DNA of 64,000 bases. Origin: Skeletonema tropicum. Lineage: Eukaryota > Bacillariophyta > Thalassiosirophyceae > Thalassiosirales > Thalassiosiraceae. Below are positions 28,807 through 40,152 of the stretch, one piece after another (position 1 is the stretch's first letter; every line of letters starts with the position of its first letter). A model generated the notes under the pieces. That model did no database searches. It was not told the origin of the DNA and saw nothing but the letters and a program-made list of their open reading frames with translations. The position numbers were made by a program, and so were the translations under genes. The stretch covers positions 1,364,001 to 1,428,000 of the forward strand of contig CM074133.1 of the NCBI GenBank assembly GCA_037178625.1, given 5' to 3'.

Positions 28807-30570
28807 ATGCCACCAAACGAAAATCTAGAACGGCGTCGTCGTGCAAACATCGCCGAGTATCAGCGAAAACTCTGCTGTCACATTTGTGGATCCGCCACAC
28901 GTAACGCCAAGGGCTTCTCGCACTTTATGGACATGGAAAATAACAACAATGAAGGCCCTCCCCAATTAGCAGAGATGCGACTATGCGCATGCTTCCAGCG
29001 TCCCAACAATAGGAATCCCAACTCTGTACCTCTTCGTGTTTGCGAGATGTGCATCAAAGATGATGTAGGTACCGGCCGTATTCGTTGCTGTGGTCTCTGT
29101 GGTATTGTCGCATGTGATGAAAATTGCGTCGAGCTGGTGGAGTGTACGGATGATGAGGAGGGGAATAATAAAGGCTGCTTGGAATGCAGAGGGTTTGAGG
29201 ATTTCAACCAAATTGAGATCTTCAAGCGTAGGCGTCACAGCGAATGCCCCAGAGTGAACCGCATCTGTACCGAGTGCTTGAATTTATTCACCTTGGTCTC
29301 TCTATCGGGCTTCAGCAATTATAGGTTCCAGTGCCGGTACTTGAAGTGTAATCGACTCTTGGTTCAGAGTGATATTGTGGAGTTGAAGCGCTTCCTCAAG
29401 CCCTTCCCTGTCAGCATGCTTCCCGAAGAGATGTTAGTCGATATCATTGACTTTCTAGGTGCAAAAGATCTCGTTTCCGCTGCTTTGACCTGCACAACCT
29501 TGTTCAAGAAGATTGAAAAGAAGTCAAAAGATTTGGTTGAGTCAGTGCAGCACCTGTTGCCAAATGGACCCATCTTGGATGAAGAATGTGAGAGCGGCGA
29601 GAGTGGTACTTCTACGATGGTTTACGCATCGGGTAGAAGTTCTCGACCATTGAGTCCACCCGAAGACGGCATGACATGGTTGAAAATTCTGGAGAGTGTG
29701 GAAAAGATGACGAAAGACACTTATTTTGGATTCCAAGCTTCACGGGATGAGGGCTGTGCCATGAGATATTTGAGGAGTAATGACAGGATTGCCTTTGGTC
29801 AAACGTACACTACCACGGGTGTAGGCATTACACCTCACTTGGTCAGCAACGACCTTTCCATCACGGGAGGCCAAGTAATCGTCAAGAGATTCCGTTTGAC
29901 TGAGATGATGCTCCATCACAGAGAAGAACGACATGCAGCGCGGGAAGGCCGGGTCCCCTCGAGGAACATCATTTTTGCAGCGGACAGAACGTTGGATGCC
30001 GGTATTCACCGTGTCGTCTTCCGTTATTATTGTCATAGTGAACGTGAATCTATCGGCAAAGTTGGCATTCTGAGCAGGTCGGAAACACATGCGGACTGGG
30101 TGGGCTCAGTGAATGTGGAAATGTCAAATGATATGGGTGTAATGAACGAGGAAGTCTTGATTGGTTTGGAGTACAACTCAAACGATAACAAATTGCGAGT
30201 GTTTACTTGTGAGGAGGATATAAATATGAGGGATAAGACAACCACACAGACCGCAGAATTCGATATCCCTGAAGAAGCTGAGAACATGAGTTTTGCCGCA
30301 TCACTCTCTATTGGTTCTGCTCTTTTTGGTGGAAACCAGGTCAGCATTAGATCATGCAACCCTAGGGAGTGGGACTTATTCATGTCTCATAACCACAACA
30401 ATAATCTAGCGTATAGGTGTAGGGGGCGACGATCCGATTTAAGGCGACGTAGAATCCGCATGAGGCCAAGAATGGAGGACGACGATTCAGATGATGACAT
30501 TCTTGGTATGGAAGAAGTAGTTCTTGGTATGGAAGAACAAGAACATTTCGATATTCTTAACGTCGAATGA
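28807..30570 (+). CDS. Cys-rich zinc-binding / F-box / SPRY-like protein
   Basis: 587 aa, single exon. Residues about 20-185 have many paired cysteines (CCHICG, CACF, CEMC, CCGLCG, CDENC, CLEC, CTEC), suggesting several zinc-binding modules. An F-box follows at about 199-245 (FPVSMLPEEMLVDIIDFLG then LVSAALTCTTLFKK). Residues 290-540 (FGFQASRDEG; GIHRVVFRYYCHSERESIGK; WVGSVNVEMS) resemble a SPRY/concanavalin-like domain. The C-terminus is Arg-rich then acidic. It probably acts as an E3 ubiquitin-ligase adaptor. Domain calls are from pattern reading; the SPRY part is the weakest. Confidence 0.65.
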   Translation: MPPNENLERRRRANIAEYQRKLCCHICGSATRNAKGFSHFMDMENNNNEGPPQLAEMRLCACFQRPNNRNPNSVPLRVCEMCIKDDVGTGRIRCCGLCGIVACDENCVELVECTDDEEGNNKGCLECRGFEDFNQIEIFKRRRHSECPRVNRICTECLNLFTLVSLSGFSNYRFQCRYLKCNRLLVQSDIVELKRFLKPFPVSMLPEEMLVDIIDFLGAKDLVSAALTCTTLFKKIEKKSKDLVESVQHLLPNGPILDEECESGESGTSTMVYASGRSSRPLSPPEDGMTWLKILESVEKMTKDTYFGFQASRDEGCAMRYLRSNDRIAFGQTYTTTGVGITPHLVSNDLSITGGQVIVKRFRLTEMMLHHREERHAAREGRVPSRNIIFAADRTLDAGIHRVVFRYYCHSERESIGKVGILSRSETHADWVGSVNVEMSNDMGVMNEEVLIGLEYNSNDNKLRVFTCEEDINMRDKTTTQTAEFDIPEEAENMSFAASLSIGSALFGGNQVSIRSCNPREWDLFMSHNHNNNLAYRCRGRRSDLRRRRIRMRPRMEDDDSDDDILGMEEVVLGMEEQEHFDILNVE

Positions 30571-30671
30571 TTCCGCTGTGTCCAAGCAATGTGTGTTAAA
30601 ATTTTTCTTCTTCAAAGCTTAGCAAATGATTAGTTGTATTTTACACTTGTGATGGCTATGCTCAGATTAAT

Positions 30672-32792
30672 TTATTCGTCTTCATACAAATCACCTATCT
30701 CTGGATACTCTGTGTCAAACGAAGCATCCGCGAGGGAAACTCGGTGATATATGTCTGCGCCTACAATCAACACAGCCGTGCTGGTCAAGTGAAAGAAGCT
30801 GACTATAGGTCCGTATTCACACCACTTGTCACGTATTTGATAAATAAACATGAAGAGAACTGCAACCATTATGCCCATACTGACTCCTCTGTACATTACC
30901 TTCGTTGCTGCCGCAAGCTTGTCACAAGCAACGCCAACCAAGAGGATAGATATTACATGAAGTACAACCAGCTCCCATGCATACTTACATCTTGCATCCT
31001 CTGGATATCCAGTTGCCTGAGTATCTTTGTCCAGATTGCCCAAAAAGCAATGGAATCCATCTGAAAAGTTTTGACTGATTTGTGTAGATAGATATTGTGA
31101 TGTCCAGCCTGGGCCAGCTCCCATCCCTTGCAGTCCATATGCCAATGGGCTCACCACCACAGCAAAAAGCAACTGAAAGATTGAAAGTACCAAATTAAGC
31201 TTGTTCCGATCAATCGGTTGTTTGAGCCGAATCATTGTCCTCTCTTTGTAGAGTTGTGAAATAGCAGCAGGGATTGCTGCGAAGCAAAATACAATGGTGT
31301 TGTAGGCAGTCTTTTGTGGCATCGCGTCGTGTTCGGTGATGATTATTTGATCCAGACTTAAGAGTGCTGGAGTTAGCCCCATGAAAATTGCCAAAAACAT
31401 TAGACCAGTCCCTATTAAATGGTACTTGCTGAGTCCACCCCATCCCGCAACTGGGTCGGGCATGGTCGATGGTTGCGGTAAGTTTGGAATTGTTGATACT
31501 TCGGCGTATGATGCATGATTGTTAATCCTAATGTTTGTGTGGGTGCTGCGAGTGTGGTTGGAACGTGAGTCGAATACGGTGGATGTGTCATCATTAGGAT
31601 AATACTCCGATCCATCATTGACACTATACTCGTGTGTAGATTCATTGCTTTCATTTGGAAAGCAGTACCCATAGCAGTAGCCGTCCGGATGTACGCACTG
31701 GGTGAAACTGAGGTGGAGAATGATAGGTAGTAGGGTTGAGCATCATTCAGTTGCGAAGAAAATAGAGATTGGTCCACGTTTTCATGTTTCTTACCATGCA
31801 GTCAGAGGAATGACCGCTTGCACAAGTATCACAGTCAAGACAGGCGGAACATGCGCTCCACTGATTACCCCAACCAGTAAATAGACCGTATCCAAAATAG
31901 CCATCAACCCAACATCCGCCAAAGGCAATCCCAATCCAAATCCACTCCCATAAGAAGATCCTTTTTCATCCTTGTTCCAAAAGATGTTCCAAAATATCAT
32001 CACCAGACTTGAGAAGAGTACATGCAACCCCAAAATTATCTCAGCTGAAAATAAGCGAAAGGGGCCAACTCTATCCACCATGATTTTGAATGTGGATCGT
32101 TCCGAAGCATACGATATGGAAAGGACAACAAACCAGAAAATAGCCGCGGTTTTATTACGATAATTCGAAGTCCCTCCAGTGATAACATCATACACCATCC
32201 TGTTGCCGCCGTTGTTATTGTTGGCTCGTCGACTTCTATTGGAACTATTGTTAGAGGAACCAGCACTATTCTCGGGACTATCCCAGACATTATCCACATC
32301 GGCAACAATGACCGCCACAGCTCGAACTTTACGTGCTAATTTCCGAGTAGCTTTTTGGAATGACTTTTTCCATCGATAGAATGAACTTTGATTATTTTGT
32401 GAATCACGTCGACTACCCTTCCTTTTCCGTCTTCGATTGTTATTCGGATGCAGTAGGTAGGAATCTTCGTCACCGCTGGATGCATCATCATGATTGTCAT
32501 ATGATTCGAATGAAGCGTCATCGTTCTCAGATCCTTCGTAGTCAGTATACTCTTCATAATCAGCTTGATCGTGCTCTTCTCCTTCGGCAGCATAGCGGCC
32601 GAAACTATTCACAGAGCCGTATCCTGGCGAAGATCCTACTAGATAGGATGCATCTTGTGTAGGAGCGGCAGCATCCGCGACACCGACATCATGCTGTTCA
32701 ACGGCATGGCTAGAGTTTGCATCAGCAGGTGCCGCGACGTCAGCTTGACGACGCTGACGCTCCTCTTCCTCCGTTAGGACGCGCCCAAGCAT
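30672..32792 (-). CDS. CRT-like (chloroquine-resistance-transporter-like) drug/metabolite transporter, 2 exons
   Basis: Exons 32792-31795 and 31707-30672 join through intron 31794-31708 (GTAAGA...CTCAG); spliced 677 aa. The first 210 residues are an acidic, Ser/Asn-rich cytosolic tail. Transmembrane segments begin at about residue 215 (TAAIFWFVVLSISYASERST). The stretch LMAILDTVYLLVGVISGAHV then PPVLTVILVQAVIPLTA is typical of CRT-like transporters. The splice junction lies in a Cys-rich lumenal loop (CVHPDGYCYGYC) with N-glycosylation sequons. A second half has five to six further helices ending in an acidic tail (DTEYPEIGDLYEDE). Relatives move glutathione or amino acids/peptides across vacuole or plastid membranes; location and substrate here are not shown. 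Confidence 0.8.
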
Positions 32793-32885
32793 GGTAGCTA
32801 TTGATTATTAAAAAAACGAGAGAGCGAACAGCGGCTAACAGCTCAAACCAGGTTTTTTGATTGGCCACAGATGTAGAAATGTACG

Positions 32886-32897
32886 TAGGAATTAGTA
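32886..32897 (+). promoter_or_regulatory. TAGGAATTAGTA motif copy
   Basis: One of three exact 12-bp copies (others 28536-28547 and 62123-62134), here 94 bp upstream of the CRT-like ATG. Shorter variants are at 13513, 52684 and 53379. Confidence 0.4.
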
Positions 32898-33024
32898 TTC
32901 TATCTCCTAGAGGCCAGATGTTTTGAAATTTTGTGTGGACAGCAAAACCGGAGAAATCAGGGTCAGGAAAAACGCCGAACGGGACCAAACGCGAGGAAAA
33001 CATAGAAGTCAAGAATGAAAGCTG

Positions 33025-33130
33025 CAAAAAATCAAACAACATGCCGAGCTGACCCATAGTAGTAGTAGAGGTAACCAACAAAAAGAAGCCAAGGATGTGT
33101 TTCTACTCAACGCATCATCATCGGTGCCCA
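33025..33130 (+). pseudogene. Degraded duplicate of the Grx3/4 gene 5' end
   Basis: CAAAAAATCAAACAACATGC followed by CGAGCT, CCATAGTAG, GAAGCCAAGG and CGCATCATCATCGG matches, in order and orientation, the 5' UTR and first exon of the glutaredoxin gene at about 37871-37967. Small indels and substitutions destroy the frame. It lies on the opposite side of the satellite array from the intact gene. Confidence 0.75.
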
Positions 33131-33284
33131 AGTCTAAGGCTGTCCAGCCGGAGCAGATACATCCAATAAACGCAAAAGTAACACGAGCAAATCATCAAAT
33201 AACAAAGAAGATTGATGATGATTGAGAACAGGAGCTACAGCTGTAGCATCACTGCCACAAACGCCAAAAAAATCTGAGGAGTAC
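33131..33284. other. Spacer between gene fragment and satellite
   Basis: About 150 bp with no recognisable feature; the first diverged monomer starts around 33285. Confidence 0.4.
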
Positions 33285-36200
33285 TAAAGTGCTTGTATAG
33301 TGGCACCACGACGAACAATGGGACACTAAAAGCGGCTCCTGCGCAAATTAACTACAATAGATAAGATTAGGTTGGATATTGTTCTGCCGGCCAGATCGCA
33401 CTGGACAGTTTCTACCATCGCTACTACGGACGCTAGTCGTCTGAGCAGTGCAAATGAGCTTGTATGGTATCAACGCCGACTATAATGGGCCACTAGAAGC
33501 GGCTCATGCCCATACTGACGGCAATTCATACGATTTGTTTGGATGTGGTGCTGCTGGCCAGCCCACACTGGACCTCTCACATCAGGTACGATGCTGTGGC
33601 ATCGCGCACCGCTCCTACGGACGCTAGTCGTCTGAGCAGTGCAAGTGAGCTTGTATAGTATCAACGCCGACTATAATGGGCCACTAGAAGCGGCTCATGC
33701 CCATACTGACGGCGATTCATACGATTTGGTTGGATGTGGTGCTGCTGGCCAGCCCACACTGGACCTCTCACATCAGGTACGATGCTGTAGCATCGCTCCT
33801 ACGGACGCTAGTCGTCTGAGCAGTGCAAGTGAGCTTGTATAGTATCAACGCCGACTATAATAGGCCACAAGAAGCGGCTCATACAATTTGTTTGGATGTG
33901 GTGCTGCTGGCCAGCCCACACTGGACCTCTCACATCAGGTACGAAGCGGAAGCATCGCTCCTACGAACGCTAGTCGTCTGAGCAGTGCAAATGAGCCTGT
34001 ATAGAATCAACGCCGACTATAATGGGCCACTAGAAGCGGCTCATGCCCATACTGACGGCGATTCATACGATTTGGTTGGATGTGGTGCTGCTGGCCAGCC
34101 CACACTGGACCTCTCACATCAGGTACGATGCTGTAGCATCGCTCCTACGGACGTTAGTCGTCTGAGCAGTGCAAGTGAGCTTGTATAGTATCAACGCCGA
34201 CTATTTTGGGCGACTAGAAGCAGCTCATGCCCATACTGACGGCGATTCATACGATTTGTTTGGATGTGGTGCTGCTGGGCAGCCCACACTGGACCTCTCA
34301 CATCAGGTACGATGCTGTAGCATCGCTCCTACGGACGTTAGTCGTCTGAGCAGTGCAAGTGAGCTTGTATAGTATCAACGCCGACTATAATGGGCCACTA
34401 GAAGCGGCTCATGCCCATACTGACGGCGATTCATACGATTTGGTTGGATGTGGTGCTGCTGGCCAGCCCACACTGGACCTCTCACATCAGGTACGATGCT
34501 GTAGCATCGCTCCTACGGACGCTAGTCGTCTGAGCAGTGCAAAAGAGCTTGTATAGTATCAACGCCGACTATAATGGGCCATTAGAGAAGCGGCTCATGC
34601 CCATACTGACGGCGATTCATACGATTTGGTTGGATGTGGTGCTGCTGGCCAGCCCACACTGGACCACTCACATCAGGTACGAAGCGGAAGCATCGCTCCT
34701 ACGAACGTTAGTCGTCTGAGCAGTGCAAATGAGCCTGTATAGAATCAACGCCGACTATAATGGGGCACCTGCTGGCCAGCCCACACTGGACCTCTCACAT
34801 CAGGTACGATGCTGTAGCATCGCTCAGCATCGCTCCAACGGACGTTAGTCGTCTGAGCAGTGCAAGTGAGCTTGTATAGTATCAACGCGGACTATAATGG
34901 GCCACTAGAAGCGGCTCATGCCCATACTGACGGCGATTCATACGATTTGGTTGGATGTGGTGCTGCTGGCCAGCCCACACTGGACCTCTCACATCAGGTA
35001 CGATGCTGTAGCATCGCTCCTACGGACGCTAGTCGTCTGAGCAGTGCAAATGAGCTTGTATAGTATCAACGCCGACTATAATGGGCCACTAGAAGCGGCT
35101 CATGCCCATACTGACGGCGATTCATACGATTTGGTTGGATGTGGTGCTGCTGGCCAGCCCACACTGGACCTCTCACATCAGGTACGAAGCGGAAGCATCG
35201 CTCCTACGAACGCTAGTCGTCTGAGCAGTGCAAATGAGCCTGTATAGAATCAACGCCGACTATAATGGGGCACCTGCTGGCCAGCCCACACTGGACCTCT
35301 CACAACAGGTACGATGCTGTAGCATCGCTCAGCATCGCTCCAACGGACGTTAGTCGTCTGAGCAGTGCAAGTGAGCTTGTATAGTATCAACGCGGACTAT
35401 AATGGGCCACTAGAAGCGGCTCATGCCCATACTGACGGCGATTCATACGATTTGTTTGGATGTGGTGCTGCTGGGCAGCCCACACTGGACCTCTCACATC
35501 AGGTACGATGCTGTAGCATCGCTCCTACGGACGCTAGTCGTCTGAGCAGTGCAAATGAGCTTGTATAGTATCAACGCCGACTATAATGGGCCACTAGAAG
35601 CGGCTCATGCCCATACTGACGGCGATTCATACGATTTGGTTGGATGTGGTGCTGCTGGCCAGCCCACACTGGACCTCTCACATCAGGTACGATGCTGTAG
35701 CATCGCTCCTACGGACGCTAGTCGTCTGAGCAGTGCAAAAGAGCTTGTATAGTATCAACGCCGACTATAATGGGCCATTAGAGAAGCGGCTCATGCCCAT
35801 ACTGACGGCGATTCATACGATTTGGTTGGATGTGGTGCTGCTGGCCAGCCCACACTGGACCTCTCACATCAGGTACGAAGCGGAAGCATCGCTCCTACGA
35901 ACGTTAGTCGTCTGAGCAGTGCAAATGAGCCTGTATAGAATCAACGCCGACTATAATGGGGCACCTGCTGGCCAGCCCACACTGGACCTCTCACAACAGG
36001 TACGATGCTGTAGCATCGCTCAGCATCGCTCCAACGGACGTTAGTCGTCTGAGCAGTGCAAGTGAGCTTGTATAGTATCAACGCGGACTATAATGGGCCA
36101 CTAGAAGCGGCTCATGCCCATACTGACGGCGATTCATACGATTTGGTTGGATGTGGTGCTGCTGGCCAGCCCACACTGGACCTCTCACATCAGGTACGAT

Positions 36201-37745
36201 GCTGTAGCATCGCTCCTACGGACGCTAGTCGTCTGAGCAGTGCAAATGAGCTTGTATAGTATCAACGCCGACTATAATGGGCCACTAGAAGCGGCTCATG
36301 CCCATACTGACGGCGATTCATACGATTTGGTTGGATGTGGTGCTGCTGGCCAGCCCACACTGGACCTCTCACATCAGGTACGAAGCGGAAGCATCGCTCC
36401 TACGAACGCTAGTCGTCTGAGCAGTGCAAATGAGCCTGTATAGAATCAACGCCGACTATAATGGGGCACCTGCTGGCCAGCCCACACTGGACCTCTCACA
36501 ACAGGTACGATGCTGTAGCATCGCTCCAACGGACGTTAGTCGTCTGAGCAGTGCAAGTGAGCTTGTATAGTATTAACGCGGACTATAATGGGCCACTAGA
36601 AGCAGCTCATGCCCATACTGACGGCGAATAATACGATTTGTTTGGATGTGGTGCTGCTGGCCAGCCCACACTGGACCTCTCACATCAGGTACGATGCTGT
36701 AGCATCGCTCCTACGGACGTTAGTCGTCTGAGCAGTGCAAGTGAGCTTGTATAGTATCAACGCCGACTATAATGGGCCACTAGAAGCGGCTCATGCCCAT
36801 ACTGACGGCGATTCATACGATTTGGTTGGATGTGGTGCTGCTGGCCAGCCCACACTGGACCTCTCACATCAGGTACGATGCTGTAGCATCGCTCCTACGG
36901 ACGCTAGTCGTCTGAGCAGTGCAAGTGAGCTTGTATAGTATCAACGCGGACTATAATGGGCCACTAGAAGCAGCTCATGCCCATACTGACGGCGATTCAT
37001 ACGATTTGTTTGGATGTGGTGCTGCTGGCCAGCCCACACTGGACCTCTCACATCAGGTACGATGCTGTAGCATCGCTCCTACGAACGTTAGTGGTCTGAG
37101 CAGTGCAAATGAGCTTGTATAGTATCAACGCCGACTATAATGGGCCACTAGAAGTGGCTCATGCCCATACTGACGGCGATTCATACGATTTGTTTGGATG
37201 TGGTGCTGCTGGCCAGCCCACACTGGACCTCTCACATCAGGTACGATGCTGTAGCATCGCTTCTACGAACGCTAGTCGTCTGAGCAGTGCAAATGAGCTT
37301 GTATAGTATCAACGCCGACTATAATGGGCTACTAGAAGCGGCTCATGCCCATACTGACGGCGATTCATACGATTTGTTTGGATGTGGTGCTGCTGGCCAG
37401 CCCACACTGGACCTCTCACATCAGGTACGATGCTGTAGCATCGCTCCTACGGACGTTAGTCGTCTGAGCAGTGCAAATGAGCTTGTATGGTATCAATGCC
37501 GACTATAATGGGGCACTTGCTGGCCAGCCCACACTGGACCTCTCACATCAGGTACGATGCTGTAGCATCGCTCCTAGTATATACGGACGCTAGTCGTCTG
37601 AGCAGTGCAAATGAGCTTGTATAGAATCAACGCGGACTATAATGGGCCACTAGAAGCGGCTCATGCCCATACTGACGGCGATTCATACAATTTGTTTGGA
37701 TGTGGTGCTGCTGGCCAGCCCACACAAGACCTCTCACATAAGCGA
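33285..37745. repeat. Satellite array, about 184-bp monomer, some 24 units, with higher-order structure
   Basis: The landmark CAACGCCGACTATAATGGGC recurs at about 33471, 33662, 34008, 34192, 34376, 34560, 34883, 35067, 35572, 36263, 36758, 36942, 37126 and others. The full monomer is 184 bp; variants of about 187 bp (extra GAG in TTAGAGAAGCGG) and about 136 bp (internal deletion joining GGGGCACCTGCTGG) occur. A seven-monomer block of 1196 bp starting near 34353 is repeated almost unchanged from 35549. The edge monomers (33285-33470 and 37627-37745) are most diverged, as expected for an array homogenised by unequal exchange. Each unit keeps a 67-codon frame, but it opens at GTG, not ATG. Confidence 0.95.
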
Positions 37746-37888
37746 CGAGGTTGATGAACTCAAAATACACTCCGTCAAAATCCAAACCGCTCCACTCCAC
37801 TCACACACTGTTCCACTCCACTCCACTCCATCACCCCACTCCACTCCACACCAGCCACCATCCACACAGCCACAAAAATCAAACAACC

Positions 37889-39191
37889 ATGTCGAGCTCC
37901 ATAGTAGACATCAACAACGACACCGAAGCCAAGGCTGCGTCCCTCCTCGACGCATCGTCATCGGCTGGTCAAAAAAGCGTCCTATTCTTCTGGGCAGAAT
38001 GGCACGCTCCCTCCGCGGCTGGTGGTCCATTTGACATGGTCGTAAAAGCTTTGGCTGGGCAGAGCGGAACTGATGGTGTGAACATTTATCGAGTGTTGGC
38101 TGAGGAAGCACCGACGCTGAGTCAAAAGGTGAGTCTTCTATCTGATTATCTGGTTGTCAGTTCGTAGCCGTAGGAAATATTCGAATTTTGTGCACATCAT
38201 GTGTACACATTAGTATCACGCGCACATATGCTGAACTAAACATCATCATCTTCTGTTTTACTCTCTCTGGTGAAATCTTACATTGCAGTACAACGTGACA
38301 ACAGTTCCAACATTTATATTCCTCAACTCAGATGGTGCAGCTATAGAACGTATTGACGGCGGTGAAGATGTAGCTCGAGTTACTCAATGCTATTCTAGAT
38401 TAGTGAGTGCCACCTCAACATCTGCGCAATCATCAACAATTACTCCTCCTACAACTACTACTCAACAACCAGATGAAAAGGAAGAAGAACAAACACTCAA
38501 CAATCGTCTACAATCATTAATCACATCGTCTCCCATCATGTTATTTCTCAAAGGAACACCGAACGCACCAAAATGTGGCTTCTCACGACAAGCCATTGAA
38601 ATGCTCACCGAATCCAACCTTACCTTTGGATACTTCAACATACTCGAAGATGATACAGTACGTCAGGGTCTGAAAAGTTATAGTGATTGGCCGACATATC
38701 CACAATTCTATGTCAAGGGAGAATTAGTGGGGGGATTGGATATAATGAAGGAGTTGATGGAAGAAGATGGTGGATTGGTTGCTCAGCTTGAGTTGGAAGA
38801 TTATGTGATTGGTAATAATAATAGTGACGCAGCTGTGGAGCAAGAGCAAACAAATGATGACGAAGCAGCAACAGTATCACTCAATGATAGACTCAAACAA
38901 CTCATCAATCGACATCGCATCATGCTCTTCATGAAAGGCATCCCCTCCAGTCCCAAATGCGGTTTTTCACGACAAATTGTCGAAATTCTCGATTCTTACA
39001 ACGTGTCGTATGATGCATTCAACATACTGGAAGATGAGGAAGTACGTCAGGGATTGAAGGAGTATAGCGATTGGCCGACGTATCCGCAATTGTATGTAGA
39101 GGGTGATTTGATGGGAGGGTTGGATATTGTGAGGGAGATGGAAGAGGGTGGTGATTTGAAGGAGTTGTTGACTGGTGATACGTCTGATTAA
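37889..39191 (+). CDS. Cytosolic monothiol glutaredoxin Grx3/Grx4 (PICOT-type, Trx-Grx-Grx), 2 exons
   Basis: Exons 37889-38128 and 38289-39191, intron 38129-38288 (GTGAGT...TGCAG); spliced 380 aa. An N-terminal thioredoxin-like domain (SVLFFWAEWHAPSAAGGPF) has lost both active cysteines, as is common in this family. Two monothiol glutaredoxin domains follow, each with CGFS: APKCGFSRQAIEML and SPKCGFSRQIVEIL, with WPTYPQFYVKGELVGG and WPTYPQLYVEGDLMGG glutathione-binding loops. Such proteins coordinate bridging Fe-S clusters with glutathione and distribute iron in the cytosol. The upstream 100 bp are CCACTC-rich and directly follow the satellite array, so the promoter is very short or lies within the repeats. 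Confidence 0.93.
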
Positions 39192-39268
39192 CATTTTACA
39201 TTACATATAATTCTATTATTTATAGGAGTAGGACTTTATCGGTGGTTGCTGAAAGTGTCATTGCGTTC

Positions 39269-39763
39269 TTACGATATACAACAAGAAGAAGGAACCTCAT
39301 ACTCTCCCTTGAAATAACTTGCATACTCTCCTTTTCCATTCTTGGTAATGACACTTCCATCTTGCCCATTCAAAATCACCAAAGTAGGTATAGAACGTAC
39401 ACCATACCCTTTCGATAATTTGTCTTTGATATTCAATAACCACAAGTTTGCAAATGGTACCGAGTAAAATGGCATTTTGGATCGGTAGGTGTCAAAGTCA
39501 GTTTGGACTGAATCAAGTGAGACAAAGATTACTTCAATATCTTCTTCATTTTTTTGAGTGTTGTTGTTTTCTTGGATGTATTGTTTGTGGGAGGTGTATG
39601 CCTCACCGAGGAGTGGAGTGAATTTTCTACAGGGACGACACCATTGTGCTGAGAAATAGAGCATGACATATTTCTTGTCCTTTAAAAGATCTTTTGTATA
39701 CACCTCTTGACCCTCGCCAAAGAGTAGTGTTGGGCCGACTAGTTCCTCAAAATTGCAAGACAT
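39269..39763 (-). CDS. Nucleoredoxin/tryparedoxin-like thioredoxin-fold protein with CaaX-like end
   Basis: 164 aa, single exon. YFSAQWCRPCRKFTPLLGEAY holds the WCxPC active site, and YGVRSIPTLVILNGQDG the cis-Pro loop. Extended inserts (IEVIFVSLDSVQTDFDTY, MPFYSVPF) are characteristic of nucleoredoxin/tryparedoxin proteins rather than classical thioredoxin. No targeting peptide. The protein ends in CCIS, which fits a CaaX prenylation box with an adjacent acylatable Cys. It is a likely protein-disulfide reductase, possibly membrane-tethered. Stops of this gene and Grx3/4 converge 77 bp apart. Confidence 0.85.
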   Translation of the reverse strand: MSCNFEELVGPTLLFGEGQEVYTKDLLKDKKYVMLYFSAQWCRPCRKFTPLLGEAYTSHKQYIQENNNTQKNEEDIEVIFVSLDSVQTDFDTYRSKMPFYSVPFANLWLLNIKDKLSKGYGVRSIPTLVILNGQDGSVITKNGKGEYASYFKGEYEVPSSCCIS

Positions 39764-39983
39764 AGCTGCTGGCCGGCCTGATGAATACTTCCTCTTAAGG
39801 TATACTATTTGTCGGTCCTATCCTTGCTTGAAAATAAGTATCATCCGTTGTTGCTTCGCTCAAGGGAAGCAAGCTAAAACTCTTTTCCACCCGTGGCTTT
39901 TCGTTCACTTCTTGAATTTGAATTTTGAACCTGGCCGCCACCGACAATAGGAAAAAGCGGTGTTTTCAATACATAGTACAGTG

Positions 39984-40152
39984 AGTCCACCGTACTTGCC
40001 CGCGGGTGTGTCTGCTCATTGGGGTGGGCACTACGGTGGACGGGCAACTATTACGTTATCTGTCATAGTGTCTGGACTTCCTGTGTCCGAATTTTACAGC
40101 GGGAAATTAATGGGACGGATAAGTACCAAGGCGGGCAACTACGGTGGACACA
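39984..40152. mobile_element. Inverted-repeat interspersed element, copy B
   Basis: Begins AGTCCACCGTACTTGCCCGC and ends with the inverse GCGGGCAACTACGGTGGACAC. Internal blocks match copy A at 19895-20074. About 170 bp, no ORF, between the divergent nucleoredoxin-like and SAPS genes. No clear target duplication. Confidence 0.55.

Noticed and set aside
33639..37508. A series of near-identical 67-codon plus-strand frames, one per satellite monomer
   Set aside because: Each opens at GTG rather than ATG, the 184-bp period is not a multiple of three, and the frames are a by-product of tandem repetition.
33285..37745. CRISPR-like regular repeats
   Set aside because: Repeats are directly adjacent with no unique spacers and are far too long; this is a eukaryotic satellite.
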